Shown here piece after piece: positions 43,165 through 50,881 of a stretch of DNA of 64,000 nucleotides. The notes below the pieces were generated by a model, which worked only from the letters and a program-made list of their open reading frames with translations, ran no database searches and was not told where the DNA came from. Origin of the DNA: Sanguibacter hominis ATCC BAA-789 (GTDB lineage Bacteria; Actinomycetota; Actinomycetes; Actinomycetales; Cellulomonadaceae); assembly GCF_012396185.1 (NCBI RefSeq), contig NZ_JAAXOW010000001.1, forward strand, positions 1-64,000, given 5' to 3'. A program made the position numbers and the translations under genes. Each line of letters starts with the position of its first letter. The first letter of the stretch is position 1.

Positions 43165-43170
43165 ATCCTA
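43165..43170 (-). promoter_or_regulatory. dnaE leaderless promoter -10 box
   Basis: TAGGAT on the minus strand, 6 nt before the dnaE ATG. It lies just downstream of a hairpin that ends the previous transcription unit. Confidence 0.55.
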
Positions 43171-43177
43171 TGACGGA

Positions 43178-43230
43178 CGTCGGACGCTCCGACGCCCCGG
43201 CGGGAGTGGCCCTCGTCGCGCCCGGCGACG
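43178..43230 (-). terminator. Tandem hairpins ending the lspA-rluD-GNAT unit
   Basis: Two perfect stems follow the GNAT stop codon on the minus strand: CGTCGC/GCGACG with a five-base loop (43214-43230) and CGTCGGA/TCCGACG with a three-base loop (43178-43194). No T-tract is present. Confidence 0.55.
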
Positions 43231-43237
43231 GTGCGCG

Positions 43238-43729
43238 TCAGGCGCGCCGGAGCTCGATCCAGGCGTCCTTGTGCTCGATCCCTGCGTCGAGGTAGAAGTC
43301 GCCCACGACGGTGTATCCGAGGCGCTCGTAGAAGCCGAAGGCCTGCCGCTGGGCGCTCAGCTCGCAACGGACGACGCCGTCGACCGCGCACGTCTCGAGC
43401 GCCAGCCCGTGGAGCGCCTCCATGAGCGCGACGCCGACGTGCGTGCCACGCGCGACCGCACGCACGGCTACGCGCCCGACGTGCACGACACCCGGGTGCT
43501 CCGCAGCGGTCAGCAACCGAGCCGTGCCGACGGCCCGGCCCGTCGCGTCTCGGGCGAGCACGTGCGTCGTGGTCTCAGCGACGTCGAGCGCGTCCAGCTC
43601 CTCGTCCGCCGGGACCTTCTGCTCCTCCACGAACACCTCGAAGCGGACCGCGTAGCACTCCTCGAGCTGGGCCTGCGTCGTGACGACCTCGATCATCACG
43701 CCGTCGTGCGCACCCTCAGCGAAAGCCAT
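43238..43729 (-). CDS. GNAT-family N-acetyltransferase
   Basis: A 163-residue acyl-CoA-dependent acetyltransferase of the ElaA-like type. It starts [20 protein letters not shown], with [13 protein letters not shown], the acetyl-CoA loop [17 protein letters not shown] near residue 92, and [21 protein letters not shown] near the C-terminus. The substrate is unknown. The ATG at 43729 overlaps the pseudouridine synthase gene by 14 nt. An ATG 11 codons later (43696) also fits the family start. Confidence 0.85.
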   Translation of the reverse strand: MAFAEGAHDGVMIEVVTTQAQLEECYAVRFEVFVEEQKVPADEELDALDVAETTTHVLARDATGRAVGTARLLTAAEHPGVVHVGRVAVRAVARGTHVGVALMEALHGLALETCAVDGVVRCELSAQRQAFGFYERLGYTVVGDFYLDAGIEHKDAWIELRRA

Positions 43730-44645
43730 CCGACACCACTTCGAGGGCGTGCGCGAGGTCGGCCGGGTACTCGGACGTGCACAGCACCGGCTGCCCCGTC
43801 ACCGGGTGGTCGAACCCGAGGCGCATCGCGTGGAGCCACTGCCGCGTCAGTCCGGTGCGCTCGGCGAGGCGCGGGTCCGCGCCGTACATGAGGTCGCCGA
43901 CGCACGGGTGCCGCAGCGCCGAGAAGTGGACCCGGATCTGGTGCGTCCGCCCGGTCTCGAGGTGCACCTCGACGAGGCTCGCCGCAGGGAACATCTCAAG
44001 GACCTCGTAGTGCGTCACCGAGTGCTTGCCGTCGGCCACGACCGCGAACTTCCAGTCGGACGACGGGTGCCGCCCGATCGGGGCGTCGATCGTGCCCGTC
44101 GTCGGCTCGGGGTGGCCCTGGACCAGCGCGTGGTAGACCTTCTCGACCGTGCGCTCCTTGAAGGCGCGCTTGAGAGCCGTGTAGGCGAGCTCGCTCTTCG
44201 CGACGACCATGAGCCCGCTCGTGCCCGCATCGAGGCGGTGCACGATCCCCTGGCGCTCAGCCGCTCCTGACGTCGAGATCCGGTAGCCGGCCGCAGCGAG
44301 GGCGCCGACGACGGTCGGCCCCGTCCAGCCCGGCGACGGGTGCGCTGCGACTCCTACCGGCTTGTCCACGACGACGACGTCGTCATCCTCGTAGCGCACG
44401 ATCATCCCCGGGACGGGCTCCGGCTCCGGTTCGACCGCCGCTGCCGGGTCGGGCAGCTCTACCTCGAGCCAGGACCCCGCGACGAGGCGGTCCGACTTGC
44501 CGACAGTCCGGCCGTCGACGCTCACGGCGCCGTCGCCCGCGAGCTCTGCGGCACGGGTGCGGGACAAGCCGAGCAGACGCGCGAGTGCGGCGTCCACGCG
44601 CTCGCCCTCGAGGCCGTCGGGGACGGGGAGGGAGCGCGAGGTCAT
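43716..44645 (-). CDS. RluA-family pseudouridine synthase (RluD-like)
   Basis: Isomerises uridines in 23S rRNA. The 309 residues begin with an S4 domain ([21 protein letters not shown]) followed by the catalytic domain with the aspartate in [15 protein letters not shown] near residue 138 and [19 protein letters not shown] near residue 235. The place next to lspA is conserved in actinobacteria, where it is usually annotated rluD, but target sites are not shown, so the symbol is withheld. Its ATG overlaps the lspA stop as ATGA. Confidence 0.92.
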   Translation of the reverse strand: MTSRSLPVPDGLEGERVDAALARLLGLSRTRAAELAGDGAVSVDGRTVGKSDRLVAGSWLEVELPDPAAAVEPEPEPVPGMIVRYEDDDVVVVDKPVGVAAHPSPGWTGPTVVGALAAAGYRISTSGAAERQGIVHRLDAGTSGLMVVAKSELAYTALKRAFKERTVEKVYHALVQGHPEPTTGTIDAPIGRHPSSDWKFAVVADGKHSVTHYEVLEMFPAASLVEVHLETGRTHQIRVHFSALRHPCVGDLMYGADPRLAERTGLTRQWLHAMRLGFDHPVTGQPVLCTSEYPADLAHALEVVSDGFR

Positions 44646-45340
44646 CGCTGCTCCGGCTCGCCGCTCGTGGGGTCGGCCTCCTGCGTCACAGGGGCGACCG
44701 TCGCGCCGGCCCCCTCCTGCGCCTCGGCCGCGCTCTTGCCGGAGTCATCCGGGCCACCGGTCATCGGGGTGCCCCGGAACGACAGCACGATGAGCAGGCC
44801 GGCAGCGACGACGATGGCGATGTCGGCGACGTTCCCGACGAAGAAGCCCGCGTAGTTGATGAAGTCCACGACGTGCCCCTCGGGGAACCCGGGGGCGCGG
44901 AAGAGCCGGTCGATCAGGTTGCCGACGGCTCCGCCGAGGACGAGCGCGAGCGCGACGGCCCATGCCCGCGACGTGATGCGCCGGGCGCGCGTCGCGATCA
45001 CGACGACGACCGCGACCGTGAGCAGCGTGAGGACCCAGGTGATGCCGGTCCCCATCGAGAGCGCCGCCCCCGGGTTGAGGAGGAGCTTCCACCCGAGAAG
45101 CTCGCCGAGGAACCACGTCGTTGACGCACCGAGCTCGAGGCTGCTCAGCGCGAGCTGCTTGGTGAGCTGATCGACGATCGCGACCCCTGCCGCGAGGCCG
45201 AACATGAGCACCGCGAGCCGCGTGCTGCGCGGGGCGGCGGGCGCGGCGACCTCTGCAGCGGCAGGAGCGGGCGCGTCACCGTCGTGGACGTCGTCCTGGC
45301 GGGCGCCGTGCGACGTGACGTCGCCCGCTTCCTCGGTCAG
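44642..45340 (-). CDS. lspA: Lipoprotein signal peptidase
   Basis: Membrane aspartyl protease that removes signal peptides from prolipoproteins, such as the thiamine-binding lipoprotein in this window. Four membrane helices carry the conserved NPGAALS, GNLIDRL and [19 protein letters not shown] blocks with the two catalytic aspartates. An acidic C-terminal tail of about 40 residues and an Ala/Pro-rich N-terminus are lineage-specific. No ATG or GTG fits the N-terminus well. A CTG at 45340 overlaps the upstream stop (CTGA) and has GAGGA 6 nt upstream, giving 232 residues. A GTG at 45373 is the main alternative. Confidence 0.88.
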   Translation of the reverse strand: MTEEAGDVTSHGARQDDVHDGDAPAPAAAEVAAPAAPRSTRLAVLMFGLAAGVAIVDQLTKQLALSSLELGASTTWFLGELLGWKLLLNPGAALSMGTGITWVLTLLTVAVVVVIATRARRITSRAWAVALALVLGGAVGNLIDRLFRAPGFPEGHVVDFINYAGFFVGNVADIAIVVAAGLLIVLSFRGTPMTGGPDDSGKSAAEAQEGAGATVAPVTQEADPTSGEPEQR

Positions 45341-45798
45341 CGTCGTTCCTCGCGCTGCTTGCAGGTCACGCACAGCGTGGCGCGCGGGAACGCCTGCAGA
45401 CGGGCCTTGCCCACGGGGCCGCCGCACGACTCGCACGTGCCGTACGTCCCCGCGGCGATCCGCTGGATCGCGTGCGTGTTCTGCGCGAGCAGGTCACGCG
45501 TGTTGTTGACGAACGTGAGCTCCTGCTCGCGCTCGAGCGCGCTCGACCCCGAGTCGGCCTGGTCGTCGCCAGCGCCGTCCCCCGAGTTGCGCAACAGCTC
45601 AGAGAGCTCCGCGTCGGCGTTCGCCAGCTCGACCTCGAGGCGCTCGACCTCGGCGACGAGCTCGGTTGCGACCGCCTTGGCCTCCTTGAGCGTCCACGGC
45701 TCTTCGCCGTCGCGGACCTGGAAGGTCTTGACGTCCTTGGCGAGGCGCGGGAACCGCTCCGTGAGACTAGGGGTTCGTTCTTCGTCCTGGATCGACAT
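45337..45798 (-). CDS. TraR/DksA-type zinc finger protein
   Basis: A 153-residue protein with a long coiled coil (about residues 35-105, KAVATELVAEVERLEVELAN) and a C-terminal C4 zinc finger, CESCGGPVGKARLQAFPRAT followed by LCVTC. In Proteobacteria DksA works with ppGpp on RNA polymerase. Whether actinobacterial members do so is not known. The ATG at 45798 has AGAGG upstream, and a good TTGTCT/TATCCT promoter precedes it. It begins the unit with lspA, the pseudouridine synthase and GNAT genes. Confidence 0.88.
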   Translation of the reverse strand: MSIQDEERTPSLTERFPRLAKDVKTFQVRDGEEPWTLKEAKAVATELVAEVERLEVELANADAELSELLRNSGDGAGDDQADSGSSALEREQELTFVNNTRDLLAQNTHAIQRIAAGTYGTCESCGGPVGKARLQAFPRATLCVTCKQREERR

Positions 45799-45826
45799 CA
45801 GGTCGCCTCTCTGTTCAGAACTGCCG

Positions 45827-45856
45827 AGGATAGACGGCAACGACCGGCCCAGACAA
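45827..45856 (-). promoter_or_regulatory. Promoter of the traR-like/lspA unit
   Basis: TTGTCT (45851-45856) and TATCCT (45827-45832) on the minus strand, separated by 18 bp. This is one of the best sigma-70-type matches in the window. The start site would lie about 20-25 nt upstream of the ATG. Confidence 0.6.
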
Positions 45857-45880
45857 CACGCGCGGTGGCGGTGCCTGTGG

Positions 45881-45918
45881 CCGGCCGTGGCCGGTGGTTC
45901 GGTCGGGACGGCGTCCCG
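45881..45918 (-). terminator. Tandem hairpins after divIVA
   Basis: CGGGAC/GTCCCG with a three-base loop (45904-45918), starting 5 nt beyond the divIVA stop, followed by the palindrome CCGGCCGTGGCCGG (45881-45894). Together they probably end the divIVA transcript. Confidence 0.6.
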
Positions 45919-45923
45919 TCGGC

Positions 45924-46592
45924 TCAGAGGCCGGGGTTGACCTTGTTCGACGGCGGGATCGAGGAACCCCGCGTGTTGAGGTCGCCGAGCAGCGTCTCGA
46001 GGTAGCTCTGGAGGCGGGTGCGGTAGTCGCGCTCGAACTGGCGCAGCTCGTCGATCTTGCGCTCCAGGAGCGAGCGCTCCTGCTCGAGCTGCCCGAGCGT
46101 ACGCGCCGAGGTCTCCTGCGCCTCGCGGACGATGCGCTCGCCCTCGGTGCGTGCCTCGTTGACGAGGCGCTCGCCCTCCTCCTGGCCGGAGCGGACATAG
46201 TCGTCGTGCAGCTTCTGCGCGAGCTGCAGCATCCCTGTGGCCGACTCGGGCTCGCTCGCCCGCGACACCTGGGGCGCCGGGGCAGGCGCAGGGACCGGGG
46301 CCGGCGTGGGCTCCGGGACGGGCACGACCTCGCGGACGGGCTCGGGAGCAGAGGCGGGCGACGGCGCGGACGCTGCCTGCACCGCTGCCGCGTTCTCGCG
46401 GGTCAGCTCGGCGACGCGACGCTCGGCCGCAGCAAGCTTGGACTTGAGGTCGTCGTTCTCGCCCTGGAGAGCTCGCAACGTGTTGAGCACCTCGTCGAGG
46501 AAGTCGTCGACCTCGACGACGTCGTAGCCCTCTCGGAACTTCGTCGCCGTGAACTTCTTGTTGAGGATGTCCTCTGCGGTCAGCAGTGCCAT
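45924..46592 (-). CDS. divIVA: DivIVA/Wag31 polar growth protein
   Basis: Curvature-sensing coiled-coil protein that marks cell poles and directs wall growth in actinobacteria. The membrane-binding N-domain LLTAEDILNKKFTATKFREG (residues 3-22) and the first coiled coil (DDFLDEVLNTLRALQGENDD) are followed by a Pro/Ala/Val linker of about 50 residues (VPEPTPAPVPAPAPAP) and a second long coiled coil ending near LETLLGDLNTRG. Length 222. The ATG at 46592 has GAGGTGACACG upstream. It is phosphorylated by PknA/B in mycobacteria. Here that is unknown. Confidence 0.96.
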   Translation of the reverse strand: MALLTAEDILNKKFTATKFREGYDVVEVDDFLDEVLNTLRALQGENDDLKSKLAAAERRVAELTRENAAAVQAASAPSPASAPEPVREVVPVPEPTPAPVPAPAPAPQVSRASEPESATGMLQLAQKLHDDYVRSGQEEGERLVNEARTEGERIVREAQETSARTLGQLEQERSLLERKIDELRQFERDYRTRLQSYLETLLGDLNTRGSSIPPSNKVNPGL

Positions 46593-46648
46593 CGTGTCAC
46601 CTCGTTGAGTTACTCGGGTTATGGAGCCGGGACGTCGATGACGACCAC

Positions 46649-46660
46649 GGACTCACGCTA
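46649..46660 (-). promoter_or_regulatory. Candidate divIVA promoter element
   Basis: TAGCGTGAGTCC on the minus strand. TAGCGT would serve as the -10 box about 60 nt before the ATG. The same 12 bases with one change occur ahead of sepF. Confidence 0.45.
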
Positions 46661-46668
46661 GCGGATAT

Positions 46669-46687
46669 TGGGCGCGCTGCGCGCCCA
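46669..46687 (-). terminator. Terminator after yggT
   Basis: A 19-nt palindrome TGGGCGCGCAGCGCGCCCA 22 nt beyond the yggT stop, able to form a 7-bp stem with a five-base loop, followed on the minus strand by ATATCC. Confidence 0.6.
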
Positions 46688-46709
46688 GGTTCGTAATCGG
46701 GCCAGGCGG

Positions 46710-47000
46710 TCAGCTCGCGAGGCTCCCGAAGATGTTCACCAGGACGGAGGTGGTGAGCATCAGCACCAGGAAGGCCAGGTCGAGCTGGACGCGCCCGAGG
46801 CGCAACGGCGGGATCAGACGCCGCAGGAGGCGCAGCGGCGGGTCGGTCACGAGGTAGACACCTTCGATCACGACGAGGCCGACCCCGTGCGGACGCCAGT
46901 CACGCGCGACCACGCGCACGAGGTCGACGACGACGCGCCCCAGGAGCACGATGAAGTACACGAAGCACAGCGTGGCCAGGACGCCGAACAGCTGCTGCAC
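46710..47000 (-). CDS. YggT-family membrane protein
   Basis: A 96-residue protein with two hydrophobic segments: LFGVLATLCFVYFIVLLGRVVVDL and DLAFLVLMLTTSVLVNIF (partly listed), separated by the YLVTDPPLRLLRRLIPPLRLG loop typical of YggT. Its position between sepF and divIVA is nearly universal in Gram-positives. The role is unknown but is thought to concern division or wall turnover. GTG start at 47000, 10 nt after the sepF stop. Confidence 0.9.
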   Translation of the reverse strand: MQQLFGVLATLCFVYFIVLLGRVVVDLVRVVARDWRPHGVGLVVIEGVYLVTDPPLRLLRRLIPPLRLGRVQLDLAFLVLMLTTSVLVNIFGSLAS

Positions 47001-47010
47001 GCGCGTCTGC

Positions 47011-47511
47011 TCAGCTCTGGTTGAAGAAGCCCGCGTGGGAACGGGTGTCGCCCGCTGCCACCTGCTCCTCGCCCGTGATCTCGACGTTCTCCGGCGAGAG
47101 CAGGAACACTTTGTTCGTGACCCGCTCGATCGCGCCGCGGAGGCCGAAGATCAGTCCGGCCGAGAAGTCGACGAGACGCTTCGCGTCGGCGTCGTCCATG
47201 TCGGTGAGGTTGATGATGACAGGGGTGCCCGAGCGGAACGCCTCACCGATCACGCGCGCATCGTTGTACGAGCGCGGGTGGACGGTCGTGATGCGGCGCA
47301 GGTCGGCGGCAGCGGGCGCCTGGGGGCGCTGCGCGGCGGCGCGGTTGATCGGCGTCACCTGGGCAGGGAAGTCGTGGGACATCGCGGGAGCCTCCTCGTG
47401 CTCGACGTACTCCTCGGCGTACTCGTCCTCGTATGCGTCGGCATACTCCTGGTCCCCACGGTCGTCCGCGAGGCCCAGATACAGCATCGTCTTGCGAAGC
47501 GCTCCGGCCAT
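47011..47511 (-). CDS. sepF: SepF division protein
   Basis: Membrane-tethered partner of FtsZ. In actinobacteria, which lack FtsA, it is the main Z-ring anchor. The N-terminal segment [17 protein letters not shown] is the amphipathic membrane-binding helix. An acidic, tyrosine-rich linker (residues ~20-40) follows, then the globular domain from [17 protein letters not shown] to [11 protein letters not shown]. The ATG at 47511 has GGAGATAGGTC upstream. It forms a short unit with yggT. Confidence 0.96.
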   Translation of the reverse strand: MAGALRKTMLYLGLADDRGDQEYADAYEDEYAEEYVEHEEAPAMSHDFPAQVTPINRAAAQRPQAPAAADLRRITTVHPRSYNDARVIGEAFRSGTPVIINLTDMDDADAKRLVDFSAGLIFGLRGAIERVTNKVFLLSPENVEITGEEQVAAGDTRSHAGFFNQS

Positions 47512-47540
47512 GACCTATCTCCGTCCATCGTCACACTGGT

Positions 47541-47552
47541 GGAATCACGCTA
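47541..47552 (-). promoter_or_regulatory. Candidate sepF promoter element
   Basis: TAGCGTGATTCC on the minus strand, about 30 nt before the sepF ATG, with TAGCGT as a likely -10 box. It matches the element upstream of divIVA in 11 of 12 positions. Confidence 0.45.
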
Positions 47553-47555
47553 ACC

Positions 47556-47583
47556 GTCGGTGTTCGCCCCGCTCGGCACCGAC
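47556..47583 (-). terminator. Hairpin after pgeF
   Basis: GTCGGTG/CACCGAC, 7 bp, with a 14-nt loop between the pgeF stop and the sepF promoter element. It could end the ftsZ-pgeF transcript. A second, longer-loop CACGCCC/GGGCGTG pair overlaps the pgeF stop. Confidence 0.4.
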
Positions 47584-47606
47584 ACGCCCGGCGCGCGAGG
47601 TTCCGC

Positions 47607-48389
47607 TCACGGGCGTGCCGGGTCGATCCGGACGACGCCGGCGAAGCGTCCCGTGGTCGGGTCGCCCGTCCGTCCGGCGCGACGGTAGGAGAAGAGGTCG
47701 GCGTCCTCGATCGTGCAGCGGTCCGCACGGGCGACGGAGGCGACCCCCGCGTCGCGCAGCTGCTGCTCGACACCGGCGGCGAGGTCGAGCGCAGGCGTCC
47801 CCCACGACGTCGTCGACCAGGTGGCGGGGACACGTGCGGCGACGGCCGCGCGCATGTCCTCGGGAACCTCGTAGCAGGCCCCGCACGCGCACGGCCCGAC
47901 GGCGGTGCGCACCCGCGCACGGTCGGCGCCTCGCGCGACCATCGTGTCGAGCGCGCGGAGCACGACCTCACGCTCGACGCCGCGACGTCCGGCGTGGGCG
48001 ACGGCCACGACGCCGGCGTCCGGGTCGGCGAGGAGGACGGGCACGCAGTCGGCGACGAGGACGCCGAGCGCGACGTCGGCCGCTCTGGTGACGAGGCCGT
48101 CGGCCTCCCCGACGGTTCCCGACAGTCCGCCGAGCCCGTCGGCACCCGAGACCTCGAGGACGTCCGCCCCGTGCACCTGCGTGGCGAAGGCGACGGGCAC
48201 ACCCACCGCCGCGCCCACGCGTCGCCGGTTCTCGGCGACGGCCGCCTGCGCGTCACCGCACGCCGTCCCCAGGTTGAGGCTCGCCCACGGCGGCGCTGAG
48301 ACGCCGCCGTGGACGGTCGTGAAGACGGCACGGACCCCGGGACCGAGGTCGACCTCGATCGTCCGGAGCCCGTGCTGCGGGTCGGTCAC
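47607..48389 (-). CDS. pgeF: Polyphenol oxidase-like / purine nucleoside phosphorylase family protein (YfiH/PgeF)
   Basis: A 260-residue member of the family once called multicopper polyphenol oxidase (laccase domain). Related proteins are purine nucleoside phosphorylases, and PgeF (E. coli YfiH) is proposed to edit wrong muropeptide precursors. The zinc-site residues appear as ATQVHGADVLEV near residue 67, ADCVPVLLADP near residue 112 and VAHAGRRGVEREV near residue 130, with CACGACYEVPEDM later. GTG start at 48389, 4 nt after ftsZ. The usual next gene, yggS, is missing. Confidence 0.85.
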   Translation of the reverse strand: MTDPQHGLRTIEVDLGPGVRAVFTTVHGGVSAPPWASLNLGTACGDAQAAVAENRRRVGAAVGVPVAFATQVHGADVLEVSGADGLGGLSGTVGEADGLVTRAADVALGVLVADCVPVLLADPDAGVVAVAHAGRRGVEREVVLRALDTMVARGADRARVRTAVGPCACGACYEVPEDMRAAVAARVPATWSTTSWGTPALDLAAGVEQQLRDAGVASVARADRCTIEDADLFSYRRAGRTGDPTTGRFAGVVRIDPARP

Positions 48390-48393
48390 CGAG

Positions 48394-49680
48394 CTACTTG
48401 AGGAAGTCCGGGATGTCGAGGTCGTCCGCGCGACGGCGCGGGGGCTCCTCGTCGAAGATCCTCGGAACCTCGAGCTGGCCCGTCGCGGGAGTCGGCTGCA
48501 CCGGCTGGTAGACGTTCGGCTCGGCCGTCTCCTGCGCGGACGACGCGTACGGGTCGCTCGCCGGGACGACGGGCTGGTAGCGCTCGCTCTCCTCGACGGG
48601 GACCATCGGGCGCGCCTGGGAGTGCATGCCGGTCGTGGTAGCCGGCTCCTGGCGACGGGTCGCCGGGCGCTCGATCGCGGGAGCGGCGCTCTCGACCTGG
48701 CCGAGCCCGCGGCCGTCCTTGCGGACCTGCGGCGCACCGCCGTCGAAACCGGCGGCGATGACGGTCACGCGGACCTCGTCGCCGAGCGCGTCGTCGATGA
48801 CCGCACCGAAGATGATGTTCGCCTCGGGGTGCGCGGCCTCGTGGACGAGACGTGCAGCCTCGTTGATCTCGAAGAGGCCGAGGTCCGAGCCGCCCTGGAT
48901 CGAGAGCAGCACGCCGTGGGCGCCGTCGATGCTCGCCTCGAGCAGCGGGGAGGAGATCGCGAGCTCGGCGGCCTGGACCGCACGGTCGTCGCCGCGGGCC
49001 GAACCGATGCCCATGAGCGCCGAGCCGGCGCCCTGCATGACCGACTTCACGTCGGCGAAGTCGAGGTTGATCAGGCCGGGCGTGGTGATGAGGTCGGTGA
49101 TGCCCTGGACACCCGAGAGGAGCACCTGGTCGGCCTGGTGGAACGCATCGAGCGCCGAGACGTTGCGGTCGGACATCGACAGCAGGCGGTCGTTCGGGAT
49201 GACGATGAGGGTGTCGACCTCGTTGCGCAGCGCGTCGATGCCAGCGTCGGCCTGGTTGGAGCGGCGGCGGCCCTCGAAGGTGAACGGTCGCGTGACGACG
49301 CCGACCGTGAGTGCGCCGAGAGAGCGCGCGATGCGTGCGACGACGGGCGCGCCACCGGTTCCGGTGCCACCACCCTCGCCCGCGGTGACGAAGACCATGT
49401 CGGCGCCCCGCAGGACGTCCTCGATCTCCTCGGTGTGGTCCTCGGCGGCCTTCTTGCCGACCTCCGGGTCGGCGCCGGCGCCGAGCCCGCGCGTGAGCTC
49501 ACGACCGACGTCGAGCTTGACGTCGGCGTCAGACATCAGGAGCGCCTGGGCATCGGTGTTGATCGCGATGAACTCGACTCCCTTGAGCCCCACCTCGATC
49601 ATGCGGTTGACGGCGTTCACGCCACCACCGCCGATGCCCACCACCTTGATGACGGCCAGGTAGTTCTGCGGTGTTGCCAC
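48394..49680 (-). CDS. ftsZ: Cell division GTPase FtsZ
   Basis: Tubulin-like protein that forms the Z ring. The 428 residues start [19 protein letters not shown] and contain the tubulin signature [16 protein letters not shown] near residue 105 and the synergy loop [11 protein letters not shown] near residue 205. A disordered linker (residues ~320-415) leads to the C-terminal partner-binding peptide [10 protein letters not shown], which recruits SepF. The GTG at 49680 has GAGAGG upstream. Confidence 0.98.
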   Translation of the reverse strand: MATPQNYLAVIKVVGIGGGGVNAVNRMIEVGLKGVEFIAINTDAQALLMSDADVKLDVGRELTRGLGAGADPEVGKKAAEDHTEEIEDVLRGADMVFVTAGEGGGTGTGGAPVVARIARSLGALTVGVVTRPFTFEGRRRSNQADAGIDALRNEVDTLIVIPNDRLLSMSDRNVSALDAFHQADQVLLSGVQGITDLITTPGLINLDFADVKSVMQGAGSALMGIGSARGDDRAVQAAELAISSPLLEASIDGAHGVLLSIQGGSDLGLFEINEAARLVHEAAHPEANIIFGAVIDDALGDEVRVTVIAAGFDGGAPQVRKDGRGLGQVESAAPAIERPATRRQEPATTTGMHSQARPMVPVEESERYQPVVPASDPYASSAQETAEPNVYQPVQPTPATGQLEVPRIFDEEPPRRRADDLDIPDFLK

Positions 49681-49713
49681 GGGGGTACCTCTCGATCGGT
49701 GCTGGCAACCTTC

Positions 49714-49745
49714 ACCCTCAGGTAGAGGGTTAGAGTTATGTCACG
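49714..49745 (-). promoter_or_regulatory. ftsZ leader hairpin and promoter region
   Basis: In the 163-nt gap before ftsZ, the minus strand has CATAACTCTAACCCTCTACC leading into TGAGGGTGAAGG, in which ACCCTC/GAGGGT (49714-49730) forms a hairpin with a five-base loop. CATAAC just upstream is a possible -10 box. I recall similar CTCTAA-CCTC-GAGG strings ahead of ftsZ in related actinobacteria, so it may be a conserved control element. The rest of the gap (49746-49843) shows nothing clear. Confidence 0.45.
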
Positions 49746-49843
49746 TTCTGCTAGTGGGACGCTATGCGCCGCGACGACCCGGAGCAACGACCGAGGGCGC
49801 GTGTCGCCCCACGATGTCCCGCCGCACCGACGAGCCTTGCCGA

Positions 49844-50881
49844 TCAGCGCGTGATGGGTGCGTTCGGAGCTGAGACGTCGAACACCTTCGAGCCCTTCGA
49901 GGCCTTCGCGCTGCGCAGCACCTCGAGCACGCGCACCTTGAGCGCGGCCTCGGCAGAGCTCCCCCACACGACCGTCGCACCACCGCGCAGCTCCATATGG
50001 ACGTCGTCCGGGCTCGTCGCCGAGATCGTCCGCACGTCCTGCGCGATCTTCGCCGGCAGGGCGTTGAGCAGGATAAGCGCGCTCGCGAGGGTCCGACGAC
50101 TGTCCTGGTCGAGCGGGAACGTGATCTCCGGAAGACCGTCCGGAACCTTGGTGGACCGGCCGACCTGCACGCCCTCGTCGTCGAGCAGCACGAAGCCCCC
50201 GCCCTCGGGCACCGCCGCGACCGGCTCGCGCGACACGAGATCGACCGTCAACCCTCGAGGCCAGTCCCGCACGATCGTCGCGTCCCGCACGCCCGGAACC
50301 TCGAGGATCCGGGCACGCAGCCGCACGGTGTCCAGGCGCGTCAACGGCGTGCCCGCCTGCACGGCGACCACCTTCTCGACAGCACCCGGCGCGATCACCG
50401 TCCCGAGACCGTCCACGACCACCTGGTCCTCGTCGAGCGCGAACGCGGGCGAGAAGAACACGCCCCACACGCCCGCACCCACGACGAGCAGGCCCGCGAC
50501 GACCCACAGCGCGCGTCGCAGCAGCACGTGCCGGCGCGCAGCCGCCTTCTCGGCGAGCCGCGCCGCGAACCCCGTCGACACGGTCGGGACGCGCGTCGAC
50601 GGGCCAGGGAGCGGCACGACCGGGACAGACCCGGTCGACACGCTCCTCGTCGCCGGACGGCGCGCCCCCTCCGCCACCCGAGCAGGGGCCGACGGCGCGG
50701 CCGGCGCAGGAGCAGGCGCGGCGGGCGCAGGGCCAGGCGCAGGCGGAGAAGCAGGCGCAGGGGTGGGTGCTCCGGCCGACGGCTCCTTGCGAGGACGCGG
50801 CGTCGGCGGTGCAGCCCGGCGCTGCGCCGGACGCTCGCCAGGCCGAGGCGCGCCCGGCCGCGGACGTGCCGGGGGCTTCAC
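49844..50881 (-). CDS. ftsQ: Cell division protein FtsQ
   Basis: Bitopic divisome protein of 345 residues. The N-terminal cytoplasmic part (about 115 residues) is Pro/Ala/Arg-rich low complexity. A membrane helix LWVVAGLLVVGAGVWGVFF lies near residues 122-142. The extracellular POTRA domain begins VDGLGTVIAPGAVEKVV, followed by the beta domain with DWPRGLTVDLVSREPVA. The GTG at 50881 overlaps the murC stop as GTGA. It bridges FtsI/FtsW and FtsL in the complex. Confidence 0.92.
   Translation of the reverse strand: MKPPARPRPGAPRPGERPAQRRAAPPTPRPRKEPSAGAPTPAPASPPAPGPAPAAPAPAPAAPSAPARVAEGARRPATRSVSTGSVPVVPLPGPSTRVPTVSTGFAARLAEKAAARRHVLLRRALWVVAGLLVVGAGVWGVFFSPAFALDEDQVVVDGLGTVIAPGAVEKVVAVQAGTPLTRLDTVRLRARILEVPGVRDATIVRDWPRGLTVDLVSREPVAAVPEGGGFVLLDDEGVQVGRSTKVPDGLPEITFPLDQDSRRTLASALILLNALPAKIAQDVRTISATSPDDVHMELRGGATVVWGSSAEAALKVRVLEVLRSAKASKGSKVFDVSAPNAPITR

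Noticed and set aside
43165-43194. SOS (LexA) box at dnaE
   Set aside because: The palindrome there is CGTCGGA/TCCGACG, which does not match the actinobacterial LexA consensus and fits a terminator better.
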